Shown: piece by piece, positions 1 through 6,057 of the stretch
Layout of the letters: each line of letters opens with the position of its first letter
Position numbering within the stretch: the stretch's first letter is position 1
Notes under the pieces: model-generated
Databases searched by the model: none
What the model was told of the DNA's origin: nothing
The model's input: only the letters and a program-made list of their open reading frames with translations
Source of the DNA: Andeanibacterium sp035497315
GTDB taxonomy: Bacteria > Pseudomonadota > Alphaproteobacteria > Sphingomonadales > Sphingomonadaceae
DNA: 10,238 nt
Assembly: GCA_035497315.1 (NCBI GenBank)
Contig: DATJDU010000093.1
Location: 1 to 10,238 of the forward strand
Direction: 5' to 3'
Program-made: the position numbers and the translations under genes

Positions 1-59
1 GGAATGGTCACGGCATAGGCGCGGCGCAGGCCTTCGTTGGTGGTCTCTTCGATCTTCAT
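1..59 (-). CDS. tig: Trigger factor (ribosome-associated chaperone), N-terminus only
   Basis: Only the first 19 codons and part of the next lie in the window; the gene continues past the left edge. The minus strand reads MKIEETTNEGLRRAYAVTI, which matches the opening of trigger factor in sphingomonads, where the N-terminal ribosome-binding domain begins with a short beta strand and the sequence ETTNEGLxR. Trigger factor docks at the ribosome exit tunnel, shields nascent chains and has peptidyl-prolyl isomerase activity. The ATG at 57-59 is the only sensible start, although no strong Shine-Dalgarno sequence is visible upstream. A tRNA-Leu gene lies 77 bp upstream on the same strand. The identity rests on a very short stretch, so it is likely but not certain. 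Confidence 0.75.
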   Translation of the reverse strand, partial: MKIEETTNEGLRRAYAVTI

Positions 60-136
60 GGGAGGGTCAAAAGCCTTTTCGAATCAATCAGTTTGTACGC
101 GTCCGGTCGTGCGCGGCGGCCATGGTACGCGACGGA

Positions 137-221
137 TGGTGCGGGCGAAGGGACTCGAACCCCCACATCTTGCGATACTGGTACCTAAAACCAGCGCGTC
201 TACCAATTCCGCCACGCCCGC
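137..221 (-). tRNA. tRNA-Leu (anticodon UAG)
   Basis: On the minus strand this is an 85-nt cloverleaf. The 7-bp acceptor stem pairs GCGGGCG (215-221) with CGCCCGC (141-147). The D arm contains TGGTAGACGC, the anticodon loop is TTTAGGT, flanked by CTGGT and ACCAG, and the T arm contains the GGTTCGAGTCC pattern. The anticodon is therefore UAG, reading CUN leucine codons. A long variable arm, typical of class II tRNAs such as Leu, lies between the anticodon and T arms. The 3' CCA is encoded (137-139 on the plus strand read TGG). The gene closely resembles Leu(UAG) tRNAs of other proteobacteria. Confidence 0.95.
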
Positions 222-280
222 GGCCCGACGAAGCCTGCAAGCCTTGCATTGCCTGCAGGCCTGCGAAACAGGCAAGCGCC

Positions 281-308
281 CTTATAAGGGCGGAACGCAA
301 AGGGCAAG
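281..308 (-). promoter_or_regulatory. Candidate promoter of tRNA-Leu
   Basis: Reading leftward, CTTGCC (303-308) and TATAAG (281-286) are separated by 16 bp, which is close to an alphaproteobacterial sigma-70 promoter. The transcript would start about 50 nt before the mature tRNA 5' end at 221. The -10 element sits in the middle of a perfect 16-bp palindrome (277-292). The assignment comes from sequence inspection alone. Confidence 0.4.
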
Positions 309-398
309 CGGAAGCGAGGCACACAGACGAGCAAACGCGCTCCGGCGTCCTCCAATCGGACATTGCGCGCCCCGTGGAGGCAGATTAGGAGGCCTGGC

Positions 399-719
399 AT
401 GACCGAAGAAATGACCCCGGATACCGGCCCGACCGACACCCCCGCAGCCGGCCCCGACGTGCCGCCCGACCGGCTGGCCATCAACCCATCGAGCCCGTTC
501 TTCGATGCGGAGAAGCTGCAGCGCGGCATCGGCATCCGCTTCAAAGGCACCGTTCGCACGAATGTGGACGAATATTGCATCTCCGAAGGCTGGGTAAAAA
601 TCCAGGCTGGCCGCACGGTCGATCGCAAGGGCAATCCGCTGCTGGTCAAGGTCGGCGGCCCGGTGGAAGCCTGGTTCGAAGATCTGGGCGAAGACGCGCC
701 CGTCGCAAAGAAGGGCTGA
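399..719 (+). CDS. DUF3297 family protein
   Basis: This is a 106-residue protein with no known biochemical function. Residues 21-97 match the compact DUF3297 (PF11730) domain as I remember it: VPPDRLAINPSSPFF, then RGIGIRFKG, TNVDEYCISEGW, DRKGNPL and GPVEAWFED. Members are small soluble proteins common in Alpha- and Gammaproteobacteria. Some are wrongly labelled glutathione peroxidase, for which I see no active-site motif. The start at 399 is supported by a textbook AGGAGG (387-392) with a 6-nt spacer; an in-frame ATG at 363 lacks such a site, and a further ATG at 411 is too far downstream. The N-terminal 20 residues are acidic and rich in Pro and Thr, and look disordered. The stop codon directly abuts the stop of the convergent CHAP gene, inside a shared palindrome. 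Confidence 0.88.
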   Translation: MTEEMTPDTGPTDTPAAGPDVPPDRLAINPSSPFFDAEKLQRGIGIRFKGTVRTNVDEYCISEGWVKIQAGRTVDRKGNPLLVKVGGPVEAWFEDLGEDAPVAKKG

Positions 720-731
720 TCAGCCCTTCTT
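708..731. terminator. Perfect 24-bp palindrome at two abutting stop codons (candidate bidirectional terminator)
   Basis: Positions 708-731 form an uninterrupted inverted repeat of 12 bp per arm, centred between bases 719 and 720. The TGA of the DUF3297 gene (717-719) and the TGA of the opposing CHAP gene (720-722, minus) meet exactly at the centre. Each arm is GC-rich near the centre and ends in AAGAA/TTCTT. Downstream on the plus strand comes TGGTTTTCTT (731-740), a modest T-rich stretch. On the minus strand TTTGCG follows, so termination in that direction may be weaker. There is no loop spacing, so in RNA the central bases would form the loop. Confidence 0.6.
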
Positions 732-1346
732 GGTTTTCTTCCGGCTTTTACTCTCGCTGGCCGCAATGATCTCGCCAATCACGTCCCGGCGGGGCTTGGC
801 GACGGATACCAGTTGTTCCCCGGCTCTGGCGCCCGGTTTCTCATTATAGATGAAGCCGGTCACCGGCCAGGCCGTGCCGCCCAGTGACTGGATCGGATCG
901 AACCAGACGCGCACCGCGCTCCAGTCGTTATTCTCCGAAACGTCCACCGCGCGCACATCGTCCTCGATCTGGCCGCGCCTTCCGTTGATGGGCGACCAAT
1001 TGGCGTGGCGCAGCAGCACTGTGCGGCTGTCCACGATTCGGCTTACTGCGGCGACGTGACCCAGCGTCATATTGCCATAGGGCTGGAACGCCATCACCGC
1101 GCCCACCCTTGGGTTGCTACCACGCTTGTAGCGGCCCTCCGCCTGGCCCCACCAGGTCCAGGCATCGCCATAGATCTGGATACCCGAGACCCGGCGCGCA
1201 TAGGGCACGCATTGCAAGTAGGGCAGCATCCCATCCTGCTGCAGCCCTGCTGCGTCAGCAGGATGGATGGCTGTTTCCGACAGTGCCGGCGTGGCCACAA
1301 GGGCCAGCGCCCCACCGGCGATGAACTTTGGAATATGTCCCCACAT
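720..1346 (-). CDS. Secreted CHAP-domain cysteine hydrolase (putative peptidoglycan amidase/endopeptidase)
   Basis: This 208-residue protein starts with a signal peptide: a short N-region, a hydrophobic stretch at residues 8-20, and a likely cleavage after PALS at about 23. The rest fits the CHAP (NlpC/P60-like) fold. A candidate nucleophile Cys46 lies in LQCVPYAR, which precedes a helix. His97 lies in MTLGHVAAV, and Asn116 in HANW would be the third catalytic residue. CHAP enzymes cleave amide bonds in peptidoglycan peptides, so a periplasmic or cell-wall role is inferred. The C-terminal tail is strongly basic (KSRKKTKKG). The ATG at 1344-1346 is chosen because it opens directly onto the signal peptide; there is no clear ribosome binding site. 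An in-frame upstream extension is not plausible coding sequence. The gene is divergent from der and convergent with the DUF3297 gene. Confidence 0.82.
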   Translation of the reverse strand: MWGHIPKFIAGGALALVATPALSETAIHPADAAGLQQDGMLPYLQCVPYARRVSGIQIYGDAWTWWGQAEGRYKRGSNPRVGAVMAFQPYGNMTLGHVAAVSRIVDSRTVLLRHANWSPINGRRGQIEDDVRAVDVSENNDWSAVRVWFDPIQSLGGTAWPVTGFIYNEKPGARAGEQLVSVAKPRRDVIGEIIAASESKSRKKTKKG

Positions 1347-1403
1347 GGATACGGTAAATGTCCAGTGTAGGTTATTTTGATCCTGCAAGGTATAGTTAAC
1401 AAC

Positions 1404-1421
1404 GCGGCAAGACTTTGCCGC
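1404..1421. other. Small inverted repeat between the CHAP gene and der
   Basis: GCGGCAA (1404-1410) and TTGCCGC (1415-1421) form a 7-bp stem with a GACT loop, in the 194-bp divergent region 1347-1540. It could be a hairpin in the der leader or a protein-binding dyad. I see no T-tract after it and no convincing promoter hexamer pair with normal spacing in this region. Confidence 0.35.
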
Positions 1422-1540
1422 ACGGACTGCCGCGATGCCCCTTGGCACCTTGTCCCCACGGCACGGTTGCGCCCATTGCCGCCCACCTCCCAAGCCGAAA
1501 TCCTTGCGTTTCTTCGCGCCAGGGGCCACCTGCGAGCCAA

Positions 1541-2935
1541 ATGGCATCCACCGCACTCCCTCAGGTCATCATTATCGGCCGGCCCAATGTGGGCAAATCG
1601 ACCCTGTTCAACCGCCTGGTTGGCCGGAGGCTGGCGCTCGTGGACGATCAGCCCGGCGTCACGCGCGACCGGCGCTTTGGCGAAGCGCATTTGCTGGGGC
1701 TGAATTTCACCATCGTCGATACGGCTGGCTGGGAGGATGAAGATCCGCACAGCCTGCCGGGCCGGATGCGCGCTCAGACCGAAGTTTCGGTACAGGGTGC
1801 GGCCGTGGCCCTGTTCGTGTTCGATGCCCGCGCCGGCGTAACCCCGCTGGACGAAGAAGTGGCCCGCTGGCTGCGCGAACAGAATGTGCCGGTAGTGGTG
1901 GTGGCCAACAAGGCCGAAGGGCGATCGAGCCAGCCGGGCATTCTGGAGGCATATACTCTGGGCCTGGGCGATCCGATCCCGTTCTCGGCCGAACATGGCG
2001 AAGGGCTGGGCGATCTGTTCGAGGCGCTGCTGCCGCTGCTGGAAGGCGCGGAAGCCGAAGAACAGGAGGAGCCCGAGCTTGACGAGCATGGCGACGTACT
2101 GCCCACCGGGCCGCTGAAGCTCGCGATTGTCGGCCGCCCGAATGCCGGCAAATCCACGCTGATCAACCGGATGCTGGGCGAAGATCGCCTGCTGACCGGG
2201 CCCGAGGCCGGAATCACCCGCGATTCGATCGCGGTGGACTGGCAATGGACCGATCCGAAAACCGGCGAAACCCGCGATGTCCGGCTGATCGACACCGCCG
2301 GGATGCGCAAGAAGGCCCGCGTGGTCGAAAAGCTCGAGCGGCTGGCCGTGGCCGATGCCCGCCATGCGATCGACTTTGCCGAAGTGGTCGTGCTGTTGCT
2401 CGATGCCACCAAGGGGCTGGAGCATCAGGATCTCACGATCGCCGACAAGGTGCTGCAGGAAGGCCGCGCCTTGATGATAGCGATCAACAAATGGGACATC
2501 GCAGAAGATGCCTCGGGCCTTTACAACGGCATCCGCGAGGCACTGAACGAAGGTCTGGCTCAGGTGAAGGGCGTGCCGCTCTTCTCCGTCTCGGCGCGCA
2601 CCGGCAAGGGGCTCGACACCATGTTGGCGGCCGCCTTTGAATTGCGTGAAACCTGGAGCAAGCGCGTCCCCACCGCCGGGCTGAACCGCTGGTTCGACGA
2701 TGCGCTGACCGCCAATCCGCCGCCCGCCCCCGGCGGCAAGCGAATCAAGATGCGCTACATCACCCAGATCAAGACGCGCCCGCCCAGCTTCGTGATCTTC
2801 GGCAGCCGACTCGAAAATTTGCCCGAAAGCTATCGCCGCTATCTGGTGAACGGCATCCGGCGCGAACTGGGCTTCGGCTCGGTACCTGTGCGCCTGACCC
2901 TGCGCAGTTCGAAGAGCCCTTACGCCAAGGATTGA
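1541..2935 (+). CDS. der: Ribosome biogenesis GTPase Der (EngA)
   Basis: This essential GTPase has two tandem G domains and acts in maturation of the 50S ribosomal subunit. The 464-residue length is normal for the family. First G domain: P-loop GRPNVGKS (13-20), DTAGWED (60-66), NKAE (123-126). An acidic linker (about 168-185) follows. Second G domain: GRPNAGKS (198-205), DTAGMRKK (251-258), NKWD (316-319), SAR (351-353). The C-terminal KH-like domain runs from about 370 and includes RYITQIKTRPPSFVIF. All nucleotide-binding motifs are intact. The ATG at 1541 is placed 12 residues before the first P-loop, as expected. A longer in-frame start at 1415 would add 42 residues unlike any Der N-terminus. 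The ribosome binding site is weak. A likely terminator follows the stop. Confidence 0.96.
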   Translation: MASTALPQVIIIGRPNVGKSTLFNRLVGRRLALVDDQPGVTRDRRFGEAHLLGLNFTIVDTAGWEDEDPHSLPGRMRAQTEVSVQGAAVALFVFDARAGVTPLDEEVARWLREQNVPVVVVANKAEGRSSQPGILEAYTLGLGDPIPFSAEHGEGLGDLFEALLPLLEGAEAEEQEEPELDEHGDVLPTGPLKLAIVGRPNAGKSTLINRMLGEDRLLTGPEAGITRDSIAVDWQWTDPKTGETRDVRLIDTAGMRKKARVVEKLERLAVADARHAIDFAEVVVLLLDATKGLEHQDLTIADKVLQEGRALMIAINKWDIAEDASGLYNGIREALNEGLAQVKGVPLFSVSARTGKGLDTMLAAAFELRETWSKRVPTAGLNRWFDDALTANPPPAPGGKRIKMRYITQIKTRPPSFVIFGSRLENLPESYRRYLVNGIRRELGFGSVPVRLTLRSSKSPYAKD

Positions 2936-2938
2936 ACC

Positions 2939-2982
2939 GGGACGCAGACTGTAACCTTTGCGAGCAGGTTTTCGTCCCTTTT
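2939..2982 (+). terminator. Candidate rho-independent terminator of der
   Basis: GGGACG (2939-2944) pairs with CGTCCC (2973-2978). Inside these, AACCT (2953-2957) pairs with AGGTT (2966-2970), and TTTT follows (2979-2982). It begins 3 bases after the der stop codon. The internal loop between the two stem parts is asymmetric, so efficiency is uncertain. Confidence 0.45.
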
Positions 2983-2992
2983 CTGCATCTGT

Positions 2993-3442
2993 TCACACCC
3001 CTTCCGCCCAGCCGCCGCAGTGGCGCAGGGCGGACCGGTCGAGGCGGGCCATCAGTTGTAAAAGCGCGGAAGTGCTGCGTTTCCTCACGGTTCCGCGATA
3101 TCGCCCGCCACGCATCAACGGCTGGACCGTACCCTCATAGGCCAGCCGCACAAGGTCATCGGGTGTAACCTTCCGTTTCGGCATTCCGAGCGCCACATCC
3201 CAGGCCGCGGCGAAGCCTTCCGCCCCCGGGCGGGCGCGCAATGTGTAGGCACCCTTACGGCTCATCCCCACCATCCGCGCGGCCTGCGCGACCGATCCCG
3301 TCTCCGCCAGAAAGCCGATGAACTCCCCCTGCCTGATCGCGGTCCACCCGTCCCCCCTTCCGCGCAGAGGCACGGGAAGAAAGGCAGGAATACCTCCGCG
3401 AAAGCGACGGCGCGGCTGTTGCTGGCTTGGGGAGTGCGTCAT
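2993..3442 (-). CDS. Helix-turn-helix protein resembling phage terminase small subunits (hypothetical)
   Basis: This is a 149-residue protein with no assigned function. The N-terminal 35 residues are basic and probably disordered (QQQPRRRFRGG). Residues about 38-66 form a clear helix-turn-helix: GEFIGFLAETGSVAQAARMVGMSRK, written here without its continuation GAYTLRARPG. The next part, GFAAAWDVALG (about 76-86), has the x-AAW-x-x-AL pattern seen after the helix-turn-helix in small terminase subunits and related DNA-binding proteins. The C-terminal half is basic with mixed charge. No signal peptide or membrane segment is seen. The start at 3442 leaves a compact protein; an in-frame ATG at 3526 would extend it through the repeat at 3512-3539 and is unlikely. 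No good ribosome binding site is visible at either. No phage neighbours are present, so a stand-alone regulator is more likely than packaging. Confidence 0.6.
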   Translation of the reverse strand: MTHSPSQQQPRRRFRGGIPAFLPVPLRGRGDGWTAIRQGEFIGFLAETGSVAQAARMVGMSRKGAYTLRARPGAEGFAAAWDVALGMPKRKVTPDDLVRLAYEGTVQPLMRGGRYRGTVRKRSTSALLQLMARLDRSALRHCGGWAEGV

Positions 3443-3511
3443 CCGGCAGGATAAACGCGATTTCACATCGTGTAGGAAAGTGTTTTTGAAGGAGAGGGTG
3501 GGCCCAAACAT

Positions 3512-3539
3512 CGTCATCCCAGCCAAAACCGGGATGACG
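3512..3539. repeat. REP-like hairpin repeat (CGTCATCCC ... GGGATGACG)
   Basis: CGTCATCCC (3512-3520) and GGGATGACG (3531-3539) form a perfect 9-bp stem around a 10-nt centre. Elements with CGTCATCCC/GGGATGACG ends are, from memory, dispersed intergenic repeats in many Alphaproteobacteria. A second weaker hairpin overlaps it: GACGGG (3536-3541) with CCCGTC (3554-3559). The element lies between the NTF2-like stop (3574) and the helix-turn-helix gene start (3442). Only one copy is in the window, so its dispersed nature is inferred. Confidence 0.5.
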
Positions 3540-3573
3540 GGTAAGGGAAACCTCCCGTCCGGAGCCTCGCCCC

Positions 3574-4191
3574 CTATTCCCGCCCGCTCACCGGGTTGCG
3601 ATAATGATAGGGTGGCAGGAAATAGTCCGGGAATACCGGATAGGGCTCGGTCTTCTCATCCGGCGGCAGATCGTCGAAATCCATCAGCAGGGGCATGGCG
3701 TGCTGCGCCCAGCCCTTGTCGAAATCGGTGTAGAAGCTCTGCCAGGATTTGAGCACGGCGATCTTCCATACGCCGTCTTCCTTCACATATTCGTTCTCAT
3801 ACAGGCATTCGCCCCACATCGCCTCGCCGCCCATTCGGCCCACCTGGATCAGCGCGCGCAGACGGCACTGACCGCGCTGCCCGTCCTCCGAGACATGGAT
3901 CACAGGCTGCAACTGGATGTGGTTCATCAGCAGGCCCGGCGGCGGCGGGCCGAAATGGCGCATATATTCGCGAATGCGCTCATGCCCGAAGAACTTGCCG
4001 CGTCCGTTGATTTCCAGCGTGGCATCGCGGGCGAACAGATCGGCGGCATGCTCCCACTGGCTCTTGTCGACATAATAGCCGTAGATACGCTGGAGATTAG
4101 CGATGGCGAGGTGATCTTCAGCCGCTTGGGCGCGCTTTTCCACTGCCGTCAGCCGCTCTTGCAGCGCGCGGATTTCCGCTTCAAAATCCAT
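3574..4191 (-). CDS. NTF2/SnoaL-like domain protein
   Basis: This 205-residue protein begins with a short coiled-coil-like helix (residues 1-30, EIRALQERLTAVEKRAQ). The SnoaL_4-type fold of the NTF2 superfamily follows: HLAIANLQRIYGYYVDKSQW, then AADLFARDATLEINGRGKFFGHERIREYMRHFG, with a beta sheet after that. Relatives are hydratases, isomerases, ring-hydroxylating dioxygenase beta subunits or simple ligand binders; the sequence does not decide between them. The C-terminal tail is rich in Pro, Tyr and Phe (PYPVFPDYFLPPYHY), unusual for the smallest family members. The start at 4191 is chosen over the in-frame ATG at 4209 because AGAGGA (4199-4204 on this strand) sits 7 nt ahead of it. The gene lies 117 bp after the dehydrogenase on the same strand, so co-regulation is plausible. 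Confidence 0.8.
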   Translation of the reverse strand: MDFEAEIRALQERLTAVEKRAQAAEDHLAIANLQRIYGYYVDKSQWEHAADLFARDATLEINGRGKFFGHERIREYMRHFGPPPPGLLMNHIQLQPVIHVSEDGQRGQCRLRALIQVGRMGGEAMWGECLYENEYVKEDGVWKIAVLKSWQSFYTDFDKGWAQHAMPLLMDFDDLPPDEKTEPYPVFPDYFLPPYHYRNPVSGRE

Positions 4192-4308
4192 TTCCGGTTC
4201 CTCTCCCATCGGGCCGATTATTACCGGCCGTCCTGCACAGATGGGCTTGTGGCGTCAACGGCGGGCGTGGCGGCATATCCGTTTCGGCAGAGGCCGCCGC
4301 ATTCCCCT

Positions 4309-5052
4309 TCAGCCAAGCCCCGCCAGCGCAATCGCATCCGGCCCGGCAGGATTGCGCAATGGGGTATCCTCCTGCGTGGCGGCCTGCCACACCACCTCGG
4401 CCACATCCTGCGGCGTAGTAAAATGAGCCGGACTGGCAAAGGCTTCCAGAATCGGCCGTGCGAACGGCGCATAGGCTTCAGGGATCATCTCCTCCAACGG
4501 GAGCCCGATATTCTCCGCAAAACGGGTCGTCGGCCCATAACCGGGCTCCACCAGCCGGGCCCGGATACCGAAGCCGGCCAGTTCCAGCGCCAGCGAAGCC
4601 GTGAAGCCCTGCACCGCCGTCTTGCTACTGGTATACGCAGCAACCAGCGGCATGGGCATCAGCGTGACACTGGATGTGACATTGACAATCGCCCCTGCCC
4701 CGCGTGCGCGCATTTGAGGGATCACGGCCTGGCACATGGCGATCGTACCCAGCGTGTTGGTTTCATAGAGGGCGCGAATCTGCCCCATCGGAGTCGCTTC
4801 GAGCACACCCGCGAGCCCGATACCCGCATTGTTGACCAGCACGTCGAGCGGACCGGCAGCATCGATGGCGGCCGCGATGCTGTCTGCCCGGGTGACATCC
4901 AGCGACAGGATCCGCATGCGATCGGATTCCGGAAGAATGCCAGAGCGTGGGGTGCGCATCGTGGCAACGACATTCCAACCCTGTGCGTGGAAATGGCGGG
5001 CTGTCTCCAGCCCATAGCCGGACGAGCAGCCGGTGATCAGTACGGTTTTCAT
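4309..5052 (-). CDS. Short-chain dehydrogenase/reductase (SDR), classical type
   Basis: This is a 247-residue NAD(P)-dependent oxidoreductase with all classical SDR landmarks. The cofactor-binding TGCSSGYG is at residues 7-14, LDVT at 51-54, NNAG at 74-77 and structural Asn99. Catalytic Ser127 or Ser128 is followed by Tyr140 and Lys144 in YTSSK, then the PG turn at 170-171. Length is typical. The TMR after the second beta strand (ATMRTPRS, 30-37) supplies basic residues, which suggests NADP preference; this is inference. It acts in the cytoplasm on an alcohol or ketone that cannot be named from sequence. The start is firm: AAGGAG (5059-5064) lies 6 nt upstream of ATG. The gene is divergent from the AraC-type regulator across 92 bp, a classic regulator-target pair. 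Confidence 0.92.
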   Translation of the reverse strand: MKTVLITGCSSGYGLETARHFHAQGWNVVATMRTPRSGILPESDRMRILSLDVTRADSIAAAIDAAGPLDVLVNNAGIGLAGVLEATPMGQIRALYETNTLGTIAMCQAVIPQMRARGAGAIVNVTSSVTLMPMPLVAAYTSSKTAVQGFTASLALELAGFGIRARLVEPGYGPTTRFAENIGLPLEEMIPEAYAPFARPILEAFASPAHFTTPQDVAEVVWQAATQEDTPLRNPAGPDAIALAGLG

Positions 5053-5082
5053 AATTATCTCCTTCAGCGTTGCCCGGACGGT

Positions 5083-5110
5083 AGGAGACAGATTTAGGAT
5101 GATCTATAAT
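5083..5110 (+). promoter_or_regulatory. Candidate promoter of the AraC-type regulator
   Basis: A perfect TATAAT is present at 5105-5110, 34 bp ahead of the regulator's ATG. The matching -35 region (AGGAGA, 5083-5088, 16-bp spacing) is poor, as is common for activator-dependent promoters. The same AT-rich stretch must also serve the divergent dehydrogenase, whose promoter I cannot place. No clear paired operator is visible in the 92-bp gap. Confidence 0.4.
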
Positions 5111-5144
5111 TCAAAATCCGTATTTCATTTGCTATCGTCCACAC

Positions 5145-6044
5145 ATGACAGACCCACTCACACAGACCATGGCGCTTCTGCGCCCGCGCACCGTGTTCAC
5201 CAAAGGGATCAGCGGCGCTGGGCGCTGGGCGGTCCGCTATTCGGAGTTCGGCCAGCCCAGCTTCTGCACCGTGCTGAACGGCAGTTGCAGGCTCGCGCTG
5301 GACGGGCTGGAGCCAGTCACCGTGCAGGCGGGCGATTTCCTGCTGCTGCCGGCCACACCCGGCTTCACCATGTCTGGCTTCGAGCCGGCCATGCCGGTGA
5401 TGATGGATGCGCAGGCGGAGGCCTCGACAAAGGGAGAGGTCCGGCATGGCAGGCAGGACGGGCCCCCTGACGTGCAATTGCTGGGCGGCTGGTTCCTGTT
5501 CGACTCTCCCGATGCGGATTTGCTCATCACGCAACTTCCCCCACTCGTGCTGCTGCGCGACGCGGACCGATCGGGGCGTGTTGTGCGCCTGTTGCGAGAG
5601 GAAGCGCTGGAGGATCGCGCAGGCCGCGATCTGGTGCTGGCGCGGCTGATGGAAGTGCTGCTGGTGGAAGCCTTGCGCAACGTGCAGGACGATACGCCCG
5701 CGGGATTGCTGCGCGGCCTTGCCGACCCCCGTCTGGCCGATACCCTGCGGCTGATACATGGCGATCCCGCTGGCAACTGGACCGTGGGCAGGCTCGCGGA
5801 TGCCGCAGCCCTTTCCCGCTCCGCCTTTTTCGAGCGCTTCACACGTGTGGTCGGAGCGGCGCCTATGGAATATCTGCTCACCTGGCGGATGGCACTGGCC
5901 CGGGATATGCTCCGCGCGCGGCAGCTACCACTGGCCGAAGTGGCGGAGCGGACTGGCTATGGCTCGCCCAGCGCGTTCAGCACCGCCTTTGCACGATACA
6001 CGGGTGTGCCGCCGGGCCGCTTCGCAAGGGAAGCGGCCGCGTGA
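5145..6044 (+). CDS. AraC-family transcriptional regulator with N-terminal cupin domain
   Basis: This 299-residue regulator has an N-terminal cupin sensor (about residues 15-190), of the AraC-binding/Cupin_6 type (PF12852) by its pattern: CTVLNGSCRLALDG, VQAGDFLLLPATPG, then QLLGGWFLFD. The C-terminal DNA-binding domain (about 195-296) has two helix-turn-helix motifs. The first is near 214-234 (VGRLADAAALSRSAFFERF). The second is near 263-283 (LAEVAERTGYGSPSAFSTAF), followed by the GVPPGRF ending of the family. Members of this type often activate an adjacent divergent oxidoreductase gene, which fits the SDR here; the inducer is unknown. The ATG at 5145 has no clear ribosome binding site, but the cupin begins soon after it. 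An 8-bp stem is embedded in the last codons. The gene converges with bfr across 13 bp. Confidence 0.92.
   Translation: MTDPLTQTMALLRPRTVFTKGISGAGRWAVRYSEFGQPSFCTVLNGSCRLALDGLEPVTVQAGDFLLLPATPGFTMSGFEPAMPVMMDAQAEASTKGEVRHGRQDGPPDVQLLGGWFLFDSPDADLLITQLPPLVLLRDADRSGRVVRLLREEALEDRAGRDLVLARLMEVLLVEALRNVQDDTPAGLLRGLADPRLADTLRLIHGDPAGNWTVGRLADAAALSRSAFFERFTRVVGAAPMEYLLTWRMALARDMLRARQLPLAEVAERTGYGSPSAFSTAFARYTGVPPGRFAREAAA
6015..6038. terminator. Strong inverted repeat in the last codons of the AraC-type gene (possible terminator)
   Basis: GGCCGCTT (6015-6022) and AAGCGGCC (6031-6038) form a perfect 8-bp stem with an 8-nt loop. It ends 4 bases before the regulator's TGA (6042-6044) and lies 20 bp past the bfr stop on the other strand. 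No T-tract follows on either strand, so it may stop or protect transcripts without being a canonical terminator. Confidence 0.35.
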
Positions 6045-6057
6045 CGGGAATGGGAGC

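Noticed and set aside
65..80. AAAAGCCTTTT-type short palindrome before tig as a tRNA terminator
   Set aside because: The arms are short, with almost no loop and one mismatch, so a stable hairpin is unlikely.
230..270. Repeated GCCTGC/GCCTTGC words near the tRNA suggested a small direct-repeat array or attachment site
   Set aside because: The words are short and irregular, and no integrase or duplicated tRNA end is present in the window.
1377..1396. TTGATC and TATAGT as a der promoter
   Set aside because: The spacing is only 8 bp, far too short for sigma-70.
1094..2425. Long open frame (443 codons) on the minus strand opposite der
   Set aside because: It is fully antisense to the conserved Der coding sequence, has no recognisable domains, and is the usual open mirror frame of GC-rich genes.
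3596..3606. GATAATGATAG stretch resembling a Fur hexamer pair
   Set aside because: It lies within the last codons of the NTF2-like gene (His-Tyr-Arg-Asn region) with no promoter or iron gene next to it.
3604..5097. Long open frame (497 codons) on the plus strand
   Set aside because: It is antisense to both the NTF2-like and SDR genes, whose motifs are complete; its translation is a His/Arg-rich mirror product.
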